Shown here one piece after another: positions 32,451 through 43,760 of a DNA stretch of 64,000 nt. The translations under genes were made by a program, and so were the position numbers. The stretch's first letter is position 1. Each line of letters opens with the position of its first letter. The stretch covers positions 1,920,263 through 1,984,262 of the forward strand of contig BCHH01000003.1 in the NCBI GenBank assembly GCA_001599595.1, given 5' to 3'. The stretch is from Beverwykella pulmonaria (taxonomy: Eukaryota; Ascomycota; Dothideomycetes; Pleosporales; Melanommataceae). Under the pieces are notes generated by a model that saw only the letters and a program-made list of their open reading frames with translations, was not told the origin of the DNA and searched no databases.

Positions 32451-34478
32451 TTACGTACTGATATCTGTAGCATCATCAAGATCAACCCCATCCTGCACAT
32501 CCACCTCCCTATCCAAATCGCTCTCATCCTCATCCTCTTCATCGTCATCTTCATCCTCTTCCTCTTCCTCGTCGTCATCGTCCTCCTCGACATCTCCGCC
32601 TACAGGTTCCATCCCCGGAATAGGCTTCCACTGCACATAGTCCTGCTCCAACCACCTCTTGCTCCTTGGCAGCACATACGGATCAAATGGAAAATACGCA
32701 TCGAGCAAAAAGCCTTCCTCGCCCTTCTTCATCGTAAGTGCTGTCTCCCTCGCACCCACGCCATCCGTGTACGCACTGCCCACACTCCGCGCAAGCCGTA
32801 TCCGTTTATTAGTCTCAAGGAGCGGGAATACGTAGAGGAATCGTAGGTGGTGCGCCACGCGCGCGAACTGGGTGACTATAGTGGGTGCGCAGATCTTGAG
32901 TGGGTTGAGCTTGGAGAAGATGTTGCGGCGCAAAATTTCCTGCGTGGAGTTGTGCCAGGTAAAGTCGACTTCGTGGTAAATGAGCTGCTCGTCGGAAAGG
33001 GGTATGTCGTCGGGGGTGACGATGAGATCACGCCAGCGGAAGCAGAAGGTGTACAGGAGCGCTTGCGAGATGGCGTAGTAGGTGCCGTACCGGCGGAGGT
33101 CGGGGCCTTTGCACATCGGTTCTTGGGCCGCGCGAAGCGTCTCGAGATGGTGGCAGAGGAGGTCGAAGACATCGCGGACGACGGGGCCAGAAACATGGGC
33201 GCCGCGGGCGATGAAAGAGGCCAGGTAGGCGGCGGCTGCAACGCGTAAGATGTGAGGTCGGCGTTGGTCAAAAGCTAGATGGGAGCAACATCCCGCGAAG
33301 CGCTCCATGAGGTCGGGAGAAGTTTGGCTGAAGTGGAAGAGGAGGAATTGGGTGTGGCGAGATCGGTATGTTGGTAGAATGATGCTGGCAAACTGGGATA
33401 GAAGACTCTCAAAGGTTTCGTCGATATCGAAGAGGTCGCCCTTTTCGAATATGGAGTCGTAGTGTGAGAAGAGAAGATCCATGACAGCGTCTAGCTTCGC
33501 GACAGATTCTCTGAGTTCTTTGAGTTGCCGCTCGTCGGCATCTAGGCTCTCCTCGCTTGAAACAGACTCGTCGTCACTCTCATCCTCGTGCTCATCAGTG
33601 TTATGGCCCATCTCTTCCACTATTCGATCCTCAATGTCGTCTTCTAGTTCTTCCATATCCACCTGTATTTGCACGTCGATCTTGACCAACTTGTCCATTA
33701 CAAGCGAGAGTATCTCTCCTTTGAGTTCTGGGCAGTACTCTGACACGCGTAGGATGTTCTTGGTGTATTGGATGTGCGCTTTTGTGGTATCGGTCGGGAA
33801 GGGGAATGTCGATGAGAGAATGGGAGCGAGAAATGTGCTCATCATCGGACTTTGTCGCAGAATGTATTTGAGAAATTCGTGGACCCGCGTTTGGAGTCGG
33901 GACCGTAGAACGTGTGGGTCGTCTTGTTGTCGGAGGGTTGGTGACGGCAGCTCGAGAAACATGTTTACTAGCATAACAAGGACCGGAGAGGTGTAGCCTG
34001 GATGCACTGACAGCAATGACCGGAGTAGTTGTCGGTACGATCGAACGAACTGCTCGTTGCGGGCAATCCAGCTACACTCGATGATGGCGTGCACAAGGCC
34101 TGTGCATTTGTGATCGAGCAGAGGGACATTGTTGGTGAGAGCGATGACATATTTCTGGAGAAGGCCAGTCAAGGGCGCGTCCACGAAGGTTGGCTTGGAA
34201 TTGAAGAGACTCCGTATCTGATCGTAGGATGCGTTGTCGTCGCTCGCGTGCTTCTCAAGGGCGCGTCGGACCTCCTCTCCGACCAACTCCAAGCTCTTCT
34301 CGTTCACGTCGGAAAGTATGCGGACGTCGACGTCGGGGTCGAAGGTGACTCGGCGGCGCTTAATTTGGCTCGAGGGGAGCTGTTCGGCCTCGTAGAGTGT
34401 GTCGGGTTGCTTGCGCTTGAGGCTGCCGCCTGCGCTGGGGGCAACAATACCCCTCTCGGTTGAAGCAAGAGAAACCAT
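32451..34478 (-). CDS. RRN3: RNA polymerase I transcription initiation factor RRN3
   Basis: Nuclear factor (TIF-IA) that bridges RNA polymerase I to the rDNA promoter complex. Single exon, 675 residues from the ATG at 34478; an in-frame ATG at 34634 would add residues not typical of the family. Recognisable blocks: YVIALTNNVPLLD with ECSWIARN, VKIDVQIQVDMEELEDDIED, a Ser/Asp/Glu-rich loop (HNTDEHEDESDDESVSSEES), LDAVMDLLFSHYDSIF, RYRSRHTQFLLFHFSQ-type and RVAAAAYLASFIARGAHV helices, YYAISQALLYTFCFRWRDL and NPLKICAPTIVTQFARVAH. The acidic C terminus (EEDDDDEEEEEDEDDDEEDE) is common in this family. Long antisense open frames here are due to the codon composition. Confidence 0.95.
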   Translation of the reverse strand: MVSLASTERGIVAPSAGGSLKRKQPDTLYEAEQLPSSQIKRRRVTFDPDVDVRILSDVNEKSLELVGEEVRRALEKHASDDNASYDQIRSLFNSKPTFVDAPLTGLLQKYVIALTNNVPLLDHKCTGLVHAIIECSWIARNEQFVRSYRQLLRSLLSVHPGYTSPVLVMLVNMFLELPSPTLRQQDDPHVLRSRLQTRVHEFLKYILRQSPMMSTFLAPILSSTFPFPTDTTKAHIQYTKNILRVSEYCPELKGEILSLVMDKLVKIDVQIQVDMEELEDDIEDRIVEEMGHNTDEHEDESDDESVSSEESLDADERQLKELRESVAKLDAVMDLLFSHYDSIFEKGDLFDIDETFESLLSQFASIILPTYRSRHTQFLLFHFSQTSPDLMERFAGCCSHLAFDQRRPHILRVAAAAYLASFIARGAHVSGPVVRDVFDLLCHHLETLRAAQEPMCKGPDLRRYGTYYAISQALLYTFCFRWRDLIVTPDDIPLSDEQLIYHEVDFTWHNSTQEILRRNIFSKLNPLKICAPTIVTQFARVAHHLRFLYVFPLLETNKRIRLARSVGSAYTDGVGARETALTMKKGEEGFLLDAYFPFDPYVLPRSKRWLEQDYVQWKPIPGMEPVGGDVEEDDDDEEEEEDEDDDEEDEDESDLDREVDVQDGVDLDDATDIST

Positions 34479-35098
34479 GGTGCTGTGGGTTGGGAAGAGC
34501 GTGTTGTCACATCTGATCGGTCGGCTATTAAGGCAGGCGTAAGGGATGCAGCGGAAATTTTGGGCGTTGTGGTGAAAGTGCGGTCCACGGCGAAGGATGT
34601 TGACGAGGCGGGGGTAATTTTTCGGTGGGCTCAATGACAGTCACGTGCGCCGCTAGCTCCCTTGGGCAATTCACTTCGTGTACTAAGATCTTTTCGCTTT
34701 CGAGCGAATAAGGCGAGAAAGCTTCGAATTTTTCTAGTCAGAGGGTATTGGGGTAAATGTGCTCTTCAGTCTTGTTTTGTATCTGTCAGAAAGACCCTTA
34801 GGGGATCCTGAGATGGTGGAGATAATCATGGTCAATGGACTGCATTTGATATGGCGTAGTGCTCTGGATGTCAAAAGACGTCTTACTATCTATCCCTGCC
34901 CAATGCCGAATTTTGACCTGTCATATTCTGTTCTGCTTCATTCCCGGCATTTAGGGTAGTCCCAAACATTGGTGTGCCACCCATCCCGCCCCTCCTGTGC
35001 CACACACGCACATGATATTTCCGATGGCCTTGGTAACACAGATCTGAATCAGTGTATCCGTCGGTAAGGAAGCGCCGGCCTGTCTCAGCTATGACTTC
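34479..35098. other. Promoter of RRN3 and 3' end of cyclophilin gene
   Basis: About 620 bp. No gene or repeat recognised. Confidence 0.4.
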
Positions 35099-36044
35099 TC
35101 ACATCTCGCCACATTGAGCGATAGAGACGTCTTGCACCGGCTTCCCTTCTGGAGTCGAAAGAGTTCGCGTATTCTCGATCTTGGTGACGACGTCCATGCC
35201 CTCGATGACCTGGCCGAAGACGACGTGCTTGCCGTTCAGATGGGGAGTGCCGTTTTTGGCGGTGATGATGAAGAATTGGCAGCCATTGGTGTTGGGGCCG
35301 CTGTTCTGGGAGTGTGTGAGTTGGCATTATGGAGGCGAGGGGTGGATCGAGACTTCTCAAAATCACAATTGAAGTGCATGACTTACCGCCATGGATAGAA
35401 GACCAGGTTTGTCGTTATTGAGGGCGAAGTTTTCGTCTGCGAACTTGTCCACGCCATAGATGGTTCTACTGCCAGTGCCGTTGCCATTGATGAAGTCTCC
35501 GCCCTGAATCATGAAGCCTTTGATCTGCATATAGATCAGCTCGCATCCCTGCGGTGGTGCCAATAGGAATGTCTTGTGCCTATAAGGAGATAGGCTCGGC
35601 TTCCAAAGAGTTGATGACTTGTCATATGAATACTCTCTTGCACCGGCTTGGCGTTCCAAAAACCACCAAAACTCACCACACGATGGAACTTACACCCCTT
35701 GTAGCCCTGGGGCTGTCCTCGACCATTCTTGCTCTCACCAGTACAGAATTGGCGGAAGTTCTCGGCCGTTTTTGGGACGACATCCTTGAACAACTCCATC
35801 TTGATCCTCCCCAGCTTCTCCCCTAGCGCACAAGTCAGCAGCCCATCACTGCCCACGCCAAAACATCCGTCTCTTCCGTGCCATGCAGAATATGAAGGTT
35901 TAGAAAGTCAAAATGTACGCGTCACTGGACATGGTATGGGATAGGTGTGGCGGCACAATTTGAAAAAAAGCTTTATAGTGGCATACCTCCGAGAGTGATG
36001 TCGAAGAAGACGATTGGGTTGGGCTCGGCGGCAGGCTCGGCCAT
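35099..36044 (-). CDS. ppih/cyp3: Cyclophilin, peptidyl-prolyl isomerase H type
   Basis: Single-domain cyclophilin of 182 residues that interconverts cis and trans X-Pro bonds; the H subtype associates with the U4/U6.U5 snRNP. Minus-strand exons 36044-35987, 35822-35677, 35524-35387 and 35305-35099. Motifs: [44 protein letters not shown] (catalytic Arg and Phe), [36 protein letters not shown]. The end SIAQCGEM, rather than CGQL, and the short N-terminal leader before NPIVFFD favour PPIH over cytosolic CypA. It is divergent from the RING gene, with a 1.3-kb GC-rich region between. Confidence 0.95.
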
Positions 36045-37354
36045 GGCTGGGGCAGTGCAATGTTTTTCTGCAGGGTGGTTGGTTGTGGCCTGATGACGTT
36101 TGAGATAGTTCCACCAGATCAGCGCTGATAACAAAAAGGAAGTTGTCCGGTCTGCCGTCGTCTCACGAGCGGGAGGAAATGGACGGCGTGGTCAGCTGGC
36201 ACGATGTCGAAATCCGGGGTTCGTTCTGTGTTCGCTTGGAGGCTGCGTGGGCAACCTTAGGATGCTTGGAACGACCCCCTTGGCGCTGAAGTGGGAATTG
36301 AAGGGAATGCTCGCGTGCGGATCTCCAGCCCTACGCCTGTTCGCCCTGCGACGGAGAAATGGAGCACACACTATGCGCAGCAACGTATTCACAGCAGCTG
36401 ACTGTGAAGTGTCTCGCAATCAAGCATTTTAATCAACATGCAGACTCTCCCGCGCTGATGGTCGTCGCTGCTCGCTCGTATGCACCTTAAAATGGCGCAG
36501 GGTGCGGACCTGAGACGCTTGACGGTTTCCCAGCGCAATCTTGGAAACGCAGACGCAGGAGCAGGAGCAGAATCAGCTCCGAGCGACGCGACATCGCATT
36601 CACGGGGCGGCAGCGGCAACAGAACCGCAGACTGACAGCGCTTCACCCCAATCTACTCCTCACTCGCAGCAGTCTCCCAACTGGCCGTTGCTGTGCTCGC
36701 CGGGCATTCATCCGTGCTGCGGTAATTGTCATCAATAGCCTACCCCCAGACGCCCACAATAGGCTTAGCCCGGGCTTGTCAGGCGTGTCGTAGCGACTCC
36801 GATCCATCGTCCCTGCCCATTCTCTCCACTCCACCCTCCATTCCCAACCTCGACCCGCACCTCGTCACCACTCTGGCCGCAGCACTGCAGCAGGGCTGGG
36901 CCGCCGCCGCTATTGTACATATTCACCGCGAGCAATTGTCGCCACCCGCATTCCCCCAGAGCCCTCGCTTCGTTTGCACGTCTCGTCTCAGCTGCTGATC
37001 GTCACGGCTGTCAACGTTGCCGACAGCACCACCCATTCAGTCCAAGACCTCCCGAGCCAGCCGAAAACACAGCCTGCACCCCACGGCACGAGCGGACGAT
37101 TGCAGTCACCGTGCGCAACATATACAGCGACTTCGAGCGTCTCTGGCTAGCCGTACCAACTCGCCGTCGTCGGTGTCGTGACCGACAAAGAATCGCAGCC
37201 GACATCAGCCCAGCACACGACAACCTATTCCTGTCCGCCCCACGATCTGCGTCTCGCACCGCCGCAAATAGCTGCGACAAGCCGATCTCGTTCGTGCAGC
37301 CAGTTTGCACACACGTCGTCATCGTCGTGAACATATGGAACACTGCAGGCTATA
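36045..37354. promoter_or_regulatory. Divergent promoter of cyclophilin and RING genes
   Basis: 1310 bp, GC-rich on the RING side. An open frame from 36913 overlaps the first RING exon in another phase, but it has neither motif nor splice support. Probably a long 5' leader of the RING gene. Confidence 0.4.
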
Positions 37355-38747
37355 ATGACTTCAACATCCACCTCGGTGCCGCCGGCATCGACATCAACCC
37401 CGCCGACCGGAGGGAGTGGTCCCACGAGCTCGCCGCTGCTCTTCTTCGTCGCTCTTGGATTCGGAGTCGTCTTCACCAATCTATGGTACGTTTGTTGCCG
37501 CAATGCAATCGCGAATTGCTTTTTTCCCGCTAACACACGAACCCCTTAGGATCATTGTCGGCGTCAAGTACTGCTTCAGATACAACCAACGCAACCGTGC
37601 TGCCCGAGCCGCCGCTGATGGAGAGCCCATTGATCTCGCCGCCATGCCGCGGCCGCACAGAAGGAGGCGGGAGAAGAAGCTGATGTCTATGGACGAGGTC
37701 AATGAACGGTTCCCGCTCACGAAGTACAAGCAATGGAAGGCCAGCCGAGAAAACGAAGGGCTACCCGCTGCCGGTGGTATTGCTACAGCACCGCAGAGTA
37801 GAGCGGGGAGCCTCAAGGATGCTGAAGGAGTGATGGCACCTGTTGAGAGCTCCTCAAGTCCTCGACCCGACACGGCTCTTTCCATGGCCCGAGAGGACCT
37901 TGCTGCACCCAAATCACCCATACATAAACAGCCTGCGTCCCCCAGGACCAGCTTGTCGACAAACAAGGCCGTAGAATCAAAGGAAATCGAGAAGAAGGAC
38001 ATCGAGAAGAAGGGCGACGAGAAGAAGGGTGACGAGCAGAAGGTCCAGCTCACCACGGTTGACACCGCTGCGAGCCATTACGAGCCTGGAAAGGATACTG
38101 CGCACACGCACGACCATGATGGAGATGATTCGGACGACGATGACCCAATTCGGACCGCCACCGCGCCTGAGCTGCTCAGTGAACCTGGCGACACGTGTGC
38201 CATCTGCTTGGATACATTGGAGGACGATGAGGATGTGCGAGGACTGACGTGCGGTCATGCCTTCCATGCTAGCTGTGTTGATCCATGGCTAACGAGCCGC
38301 CGTGCGTGCTGCCCGCTCTGCAAGGCCGACTATTATGTTCCCAAGCCTCGTCCTGAGGGTGAAGCCGCGGACCCAGCAATTTTGGGTCGTCGTCCAACGG
38401 GAACTGGTCTTAGGTCGCCCACCTCTCCTCAGGCCGCTTGGGTAGCGGCTCGGGGCAATCCTTTTAGCCGATCTCGAGTCATCTTCTCCAGCCCGGGGCA
38501 CAACAATCGCCAGGACACGCCCTACAGCATCTCCAGTGTGCTCAATCGCGGCCCAGGTCGACGTGACCGGCACGCTGCTTCGAGCGCGCCTCAGCCGCCT
38601 CCCCAGGCCCATGAGAACCCGAACTGGAGATCCAGACTTCCGAATGGCCCGTCACTTCCTAACTGGTTTGGACGAAATCGCGGGAATGCCGCCAATACCC
38701 CAGCAGCGCCTACTACTCCAGCCCAGCTTGAAGCCGGCCATCGGTAA
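37355..38747 (+). CDS. Membrane-anchored RING-H2 E3 ubiquitin ligase
   Basis: Exons 37355-37485 and 37550-38747 give 442 residues. A Ser/Thr/Pro-rich N terminus precedes one membrane segment (about 27-50, PLLFFVALGFGVVFTNLW then IIVGV), whose Trp44 codon is split by the intron. A basic stretch (PHRRRREKK) follows, favouring a cytosolic location for the C-terminal part. Residues near 209-230 are Lys/Glu/Asp tandem units (KEIEKKDIEKKGDEKKGDEQ). The RING-H2 domain starts at Cys260: CAICLDTLEDDEDVRGLTCGHAFHASCVDPWL...CCPLC, with all eight ligands. The C-terminal tail is Pro/Arg/Asn-rich and disordered. Substrate and membrane are unknown; it resembles the fungal Tul1/PA-TM-RING style only in architecture. 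Confidence 0.92.
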
Positions 38748-40566
38748 TAGTAAGAATACTGAGAGTTACCTCCCTCCACATTAATACTTCGCTGGGCATA
38801 TATATGCCAGCGCTGGTCTGTCTTCAAATACTCCATATCACGCCCCTCACGAAACCTAGACACTCCTACCTACTCTCTGTTTTTGCGCCTATATAGCCCG
38901 CGCTTTCTGGCTCTAGCTCCAGCAATATATCTTCTCGGCGTTAATGGGGCTCTTAAATCTCTTATTGGTATTAGTATTTTCCTATTCCCCAACAACTAGG
39001 AGCATGGTCAGGTTGGGTCATACATTTTCCTTTTGGGGGAAGGGGGATCTTTTTGTATCTCCTTTCATGGAGATGGGACATAGCGAGACCCAGTTCTTTA
39101 CATCTTGCAAATTTGGCCTGCGGACGGGTGATGACCGCATGATGGATATACGGTTGGCTGGATGGGTCGGAAAGGGGAGATATACATGTTCATTTTAGTT
39201 GTATTTATGTAGGCTGCTGATCGTGCTGGATTGGGCCGGGGAATAGAACTGTACATGTTGATGTATTGCCGTGGTACCTCTTTGCTACTCATGCTCACAT
39301 ACTTTGAGGGGGTGACTATGAGTTCGCACCCAAAATAGAATCAATGATGAGTGATTGTCAGGATGTTAGGGATCTCGTAGTGCATCCTAGACATGATCAG
39401 CAAAGATCCCCCACTCATGCACAACAGCATCGATGCAACGTCCACGAGCAGGAAGAGGCCATCTTACAAAAGCTTGGATCGGTGGCATGACAAGTACGCC
39501 TCCTTCCGTGTTGGGTAGTAGGAGAACTTCACCCTTTCATCCGGTTTTACGTCTTCTTCTTTTTCGTTATGGCCTCAGCAGCTCAGCCTCTCGGCGTTCT
39601 CTTGTTGTGGTTGTTGAATTGAGGTTCTTCTCCAGCTGCAGTCAATTACGCCAACCCTCATCCTGCATCGAAAACGTTAGCAGGCTCTTTTCTTCGTTGA
39701 TGGAATAGCATTGCCTGGCATGTTCTACAACGTTGCAGATGTAACAGATAGGCAGTCGCCTAGAAACGGATATATGCTACGACATCTCTCCCACTCCGAT
39801 CGGAGCACAATGGTCAGGGAAGCTTGAAGGGTACTACTTTGATGAGTCTTCGGTGATGCGCTAGGAGTTGCTGCTGGAGTGATGTTGGAGAGTGATGCTT
39901 AGGGGAGTGAGCGTACATAGTGTCCCGGCGCGACATGATGGAATGTTGCGTGTTGGAGTGCTATATCGTAAAAGTTAAACCTTCTCTTCTTCACAACATC
40001 GTCTCTAAAAATGGATAATCTCGAAACCCCTTTTTCCATGCATAGACTCCTCTCTATCCACAGTCACGATTATAATGGAATTTGATGATTTTGTTCAGTT
40101 TTTACACACAAAGTCAAATTGTAGTGGCCACGGTAAGACTCAACTTTTGAGAAAAAAAGGCGTACGAAGAAAGGGGGAGGAGAGATCAGGGGTTATATGA
40201 TTGTATTCCAACAACTTTCTGACACAGTCCTGGCTTAAAGCCAACTATTCGTTCACCCCTAGACGTAGTGACTGCTACACTATGCAGGAACATCGTCCAC
40301 AAGGATGGCAGAAATAGTGTATACTCAGTTGTCCACCACCGCATGTGCCCTCGACTCTATGGCACCGCCTGCGCCTACTTCATCAAGACAAACCACTTCG
40401 ATTCAATTCACGCACTGCTACATTTGAGCCAAGAAGCGGCACGTAAGCATCTCAATATTGATTACTGAAGCATGGCTATGTACAGGTAGGCGATATTCGC
40501 ATAACAAACAAACATATCCGATAGATTACATCATACACCCTACTCACACAAACACGCCGTGACCCA
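38748..40566. other. Intergenic region
   Basis: 1.8 kb between two convergent genes. Probable 3' UTR of the RING gene at the left end; no gene, RNA or repeat recognised in the rest. Confidence 0.4.
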
Positions 40567-43500
40567 TTATCGCAATCCACCAAGTTCCTCCATCAACCCA
40601 CACAGCGCTCTCAACAGCGGTGGCCCCGTCTCCCGATCCGTATCCGGATGCATAGCATCCAGAAGCGTGACACCCACCCTCATGACCTGGGAGGGGAACT
40701 TCAAGTTTGCGATTTCCTCTCTGTGCTCCGCGCCACCACTGCGTTCGCGCTCATGTGCTGCTGAGTTAATATGTAAACATGGCGTACCGCTGTTAACAAG
40801 AATAAATGCATCGACAATCCTATGATTTGATGGTGGTAGGTCGTCGAGAAACACAAGCACGGGTTTTGCACTTTGCGGTGAAGAAGGATGAGGTTGAAGT
40901 GTATGCGTACCCGTCTTCTTCGTGTGGTTCCTTACCATCATGCTGTACGCCCACAGCACCATGATCGCATGGTACACAATGAACGAATCCGGCCCGCGGT
41001 TCTGGTATGGCGGGATCGCGCGTGCAGTTCGAACGACTTGGCCTGCGTGGTAGACTGCTGTTCTGGCTTCCTTAGTCTGAGACCAGGATTGTAGGTGCGT
41101 GTATGCGCGGTGTGCTTCTTCTTCGCCGCACTTGCCTGCGAAGCGGGTGATGGCGTCGATGTTCACGTGTAAATACATCTGCAGGAACTGGTGGAAGACA
41201 CATGCCACGGCGGGGGATTTGGTGAGAGAGAAGTCGGCGCGTTGGAGGGTTTGGTATCTAACCATTGAATAAATAAGCTTCTACAACAATCCTTCAAGCA
41301 TGAAATAGAGACACTGACAGCTTTTGTTGGCGGGAGCGCGACCATAGCTGTGACGACGTGTCGCTGCACTCATGTAGAAGCACAGATTGTTGTGCATGCT
41401 CCCAGATTTGGGCCGCAAAGCCGTGGAGATGCGCTGATCGAGAGATCTGCGCATCCACGCTCGAAGGAAGACACAACATCGCAGACTCATCTCGAAGTAA
41501 TGATCTCAGAGACGGGAGCTGTGCTGCGTAGTCACCGCTGAGATATCGTGTTCTCCAGACATCGGCGGACGGCGCGAGCCACAGTGGCTTTGGAGCAGGT
41601 AGTGGGAGCGTTAGTTCGGCGTACGAGATGAGTGGCTGCCGGTGCTTCACCATGGTCATGTCAATATCATGTTCAAAGAGATGATATACGAGACTACGTA
41701 TCAAATCAGAAAGAGTTTCGCTTGTGTCAAGAATGAGCGAGACAAACCGCTTATATGACTCCTTTTCCACAAATGATCGCCACTTTGCATCGAGTGCTTC
41801 GTCGCTGTCTTCAGCAGTTGGTACGATGGATGAGTATTGTACGTGGTCAAGTTTGCCTGCACGACGGAGTGCCTAGTGACTCTTAGCCATCATCAAGAAG
41901 AAGAGAGGCTCCGAAAACTTACTGTGACAAGACTCTGCAGACTACTCTCTGCAATCTCCATCTTCCTCGTATAGCCACAGAAAGCTCCTATATCAAGCCA
42001 GAGCATAGAAGCTTGAAGATACTGCAAGTCCCGGATTGCGCTGTTGTCTTGCTCGGCCTACATGAATCGTCATCATTATTGACTGAGTTATTTTTAAAGT
42101 TGTCCCGGATGAGACTCACCAGCGCGTTTAATGCAACCCTAACAATCTCCTGAAGCAGCAGCCCAGTCCTATTGACCGAGGGTATACCGAAGCATACGCA
42201 CCCAGCAGCTACAAGCGCCGTCAAATATTCGGGTCGCGAGTTCTCGCTATTGAAAGTGTAGGGGTGAATCCAAGCGTCAGTCTCCGTTCGTTTGGCAATA
42301 CCGACTTTGATCAATTTGTCAAGACAATCAGGGGATGGAAATGACGGGATCTGTATCTGACTTTTGGCGGTTTTGGACACCAGCTGGAAGATACGGTCAC
42401 GGGCTGGGCCCGAAAGGCAGTCGGGAATGATGACATTTGATGAATATGGTTGATGCGGCGATGCGGCAAGATCTACATTACGTTCGTCCAAGGTGATGCC
42501 TTCGTGCTCACTGAATGCGTGCTGATTTCGCTCAGGGACCCATAACCTAAAGATGAATTAGTATGCATGCAGCATGAATGCATTTTGCGCTAATCGTAAC
42601 TCACCAGGGTGATTGTTGGAAGACAATGGACCGTCTCCTCGTTGAATTATCATCGACTCTCTCGTCAGAAGCCTCGAATGAGTCACCGTTAGGTGTGCGA
42701 GCGACTGCCGAAACATCCCGTACAAGTTCTTGGGCTTCGAAAGTTTGATTAATAGTTGGAGTGAAATCATTCGCGAAGAGATCGAGTTGACCAAACCATT
42801 CTACCTCCGGCATCCATGTTGTAAGATCTGGGGGCGGTTGCATGTAGTTGTCGCTCATAAAATCAGGCTCTGGTACCATAATCTGCTCGAAGAACATAGG
42901 GATATTGTGCCCCTGGTTAAACCCATTGTTGTAGAGGTCAAGAAGCACTTGAGCATCTGAGCTTGAGTCGTGGAAAGGAGCTACCAAAGGAGTTTCGCCG
43001 ACTTCAAGAGCATTTTCAAAAGGAATATGTCGGTTGTCTTGCTGTTTCGGAGCGGCCAGTGCAAAAGAATCAGCCGGTGATGCTGTAGTTCTTGTTGCAC
43101 ATGCTAGTCCTTTCTTTTGGCAACGCTAGACTAACGTTAGACAATTTGTGACAGCTAGGGTTCGTGAATGGATGGCATACCTTACAAGGCCTGCCATTAT
43201 CACATTTCAGCTTCGATAAAATACAGGAATTGCAAGCTTTCGTTGCTCTCTCCGCACTGCGGTTGGGTCCAATTTCCCCCTCCGCCGCATTCTTTGCATG
43301 TGCCGCTTGATGTCTCAAAAGCAGATCTCTGTGAGCAAGAGATCAGTTAGCAAGATAATGAGAGTAGAGACAATAACCATATTAGAACGCACCTGCGGTT
43401 AAACGCAGCGGGACATTCGTCGCATCGGAAAGACCTCGCGTTTCGGTGCGAGTCCAAATGTCGGTTCAAGTGGTCAGCACGTTCGTATGAGCGATGGCAG

Positions 43501-43586
43501 ACTTGACATTGGAGTGCACTGCTACCGACAGTACCCGCATCGGACGTTCGCTGACGTTTCGACGAGTGGACTGACATGTTGAGCAT
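40567..43586 (-). CDS. Transcription factor with two C2H2 fingers and a Zn2Cys6 motif
   Basis: Probable regulator of the adjacent enzyme cluster. Seven minus-strand exons, 43586-43393, 43328-43181, 43125-42605, 42546-42120, 42057-41923, 41872-41319 and 41257-40567, give 889 residues. C2H2 finger 1: Cys27, Cys30, His43, His47. Finger 2: Cys55, Cys58, His71, His75, crossed by the first intron. Zn2Cys6 motif: Cys97, 100, 107, 113, 116 and 123, whose last three ligands are joined by the second splice. The rest resembles a fungal transcription factor middle region (YLTALVAAGCVCFGIP, LQYLQASMLWLDIGAFCGYTRKMEIAESSLQ). An ATG at 43709 in the same frame would add 41 residues, but the shared cluster motif lies there, so I prefer 43586. 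It lies head-to-tail behind the monooxygenase, 174 bp away. Confidence 0.9.
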
Positions 43587-43592
43587 TGAGAT

Positions 43593-43650
43593 GACGGAAA
43601 AGGTGGGAGTGAAGCGAGTCCGGGGTGCATTCTCGGAAAATGTGGGCAAC
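43593..43650. promoter_or_regulatory. Two copies of a cluster motif upstream of the regulator
   Basis: On the plus strand CGGAAAAGGTGGG lies around 43595-43607, and TCTCGGAAAATGTGGGCAAC occupies 43631-43650. The second matches 18 of 20 bases of 45374-45393 in the next promoter. Both are within about 65 bp of the regulator's start codon, suggesting self-regulation. Confidence 0.55.
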
Positions 43651-43760
43651 CGAAAAGGCGGGGAAATGTCTCGACTACCGAACACTGCTCTCTTCACACA
43701 TTCTGCCAAAGCTGAAGCAGAGTGAACAGGAAAATGTATGACAATAAAATTTAGGGTGCG

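Noticed and set aside
32847..33248. Open frame on the plus strand inside RRN3
   Set aside because: Antisense shadow of a well-conserved gene; no motif of its own. The same holds for the frames at 33481-33996 and 34029-34463.
36913..37533. 206-codon open frame upstream of the RING gene
   Set aside because: Overlaps the first RING exon in another phase, is rich in His/Arg/Cys from GC-rich composition, and shows no family motif.
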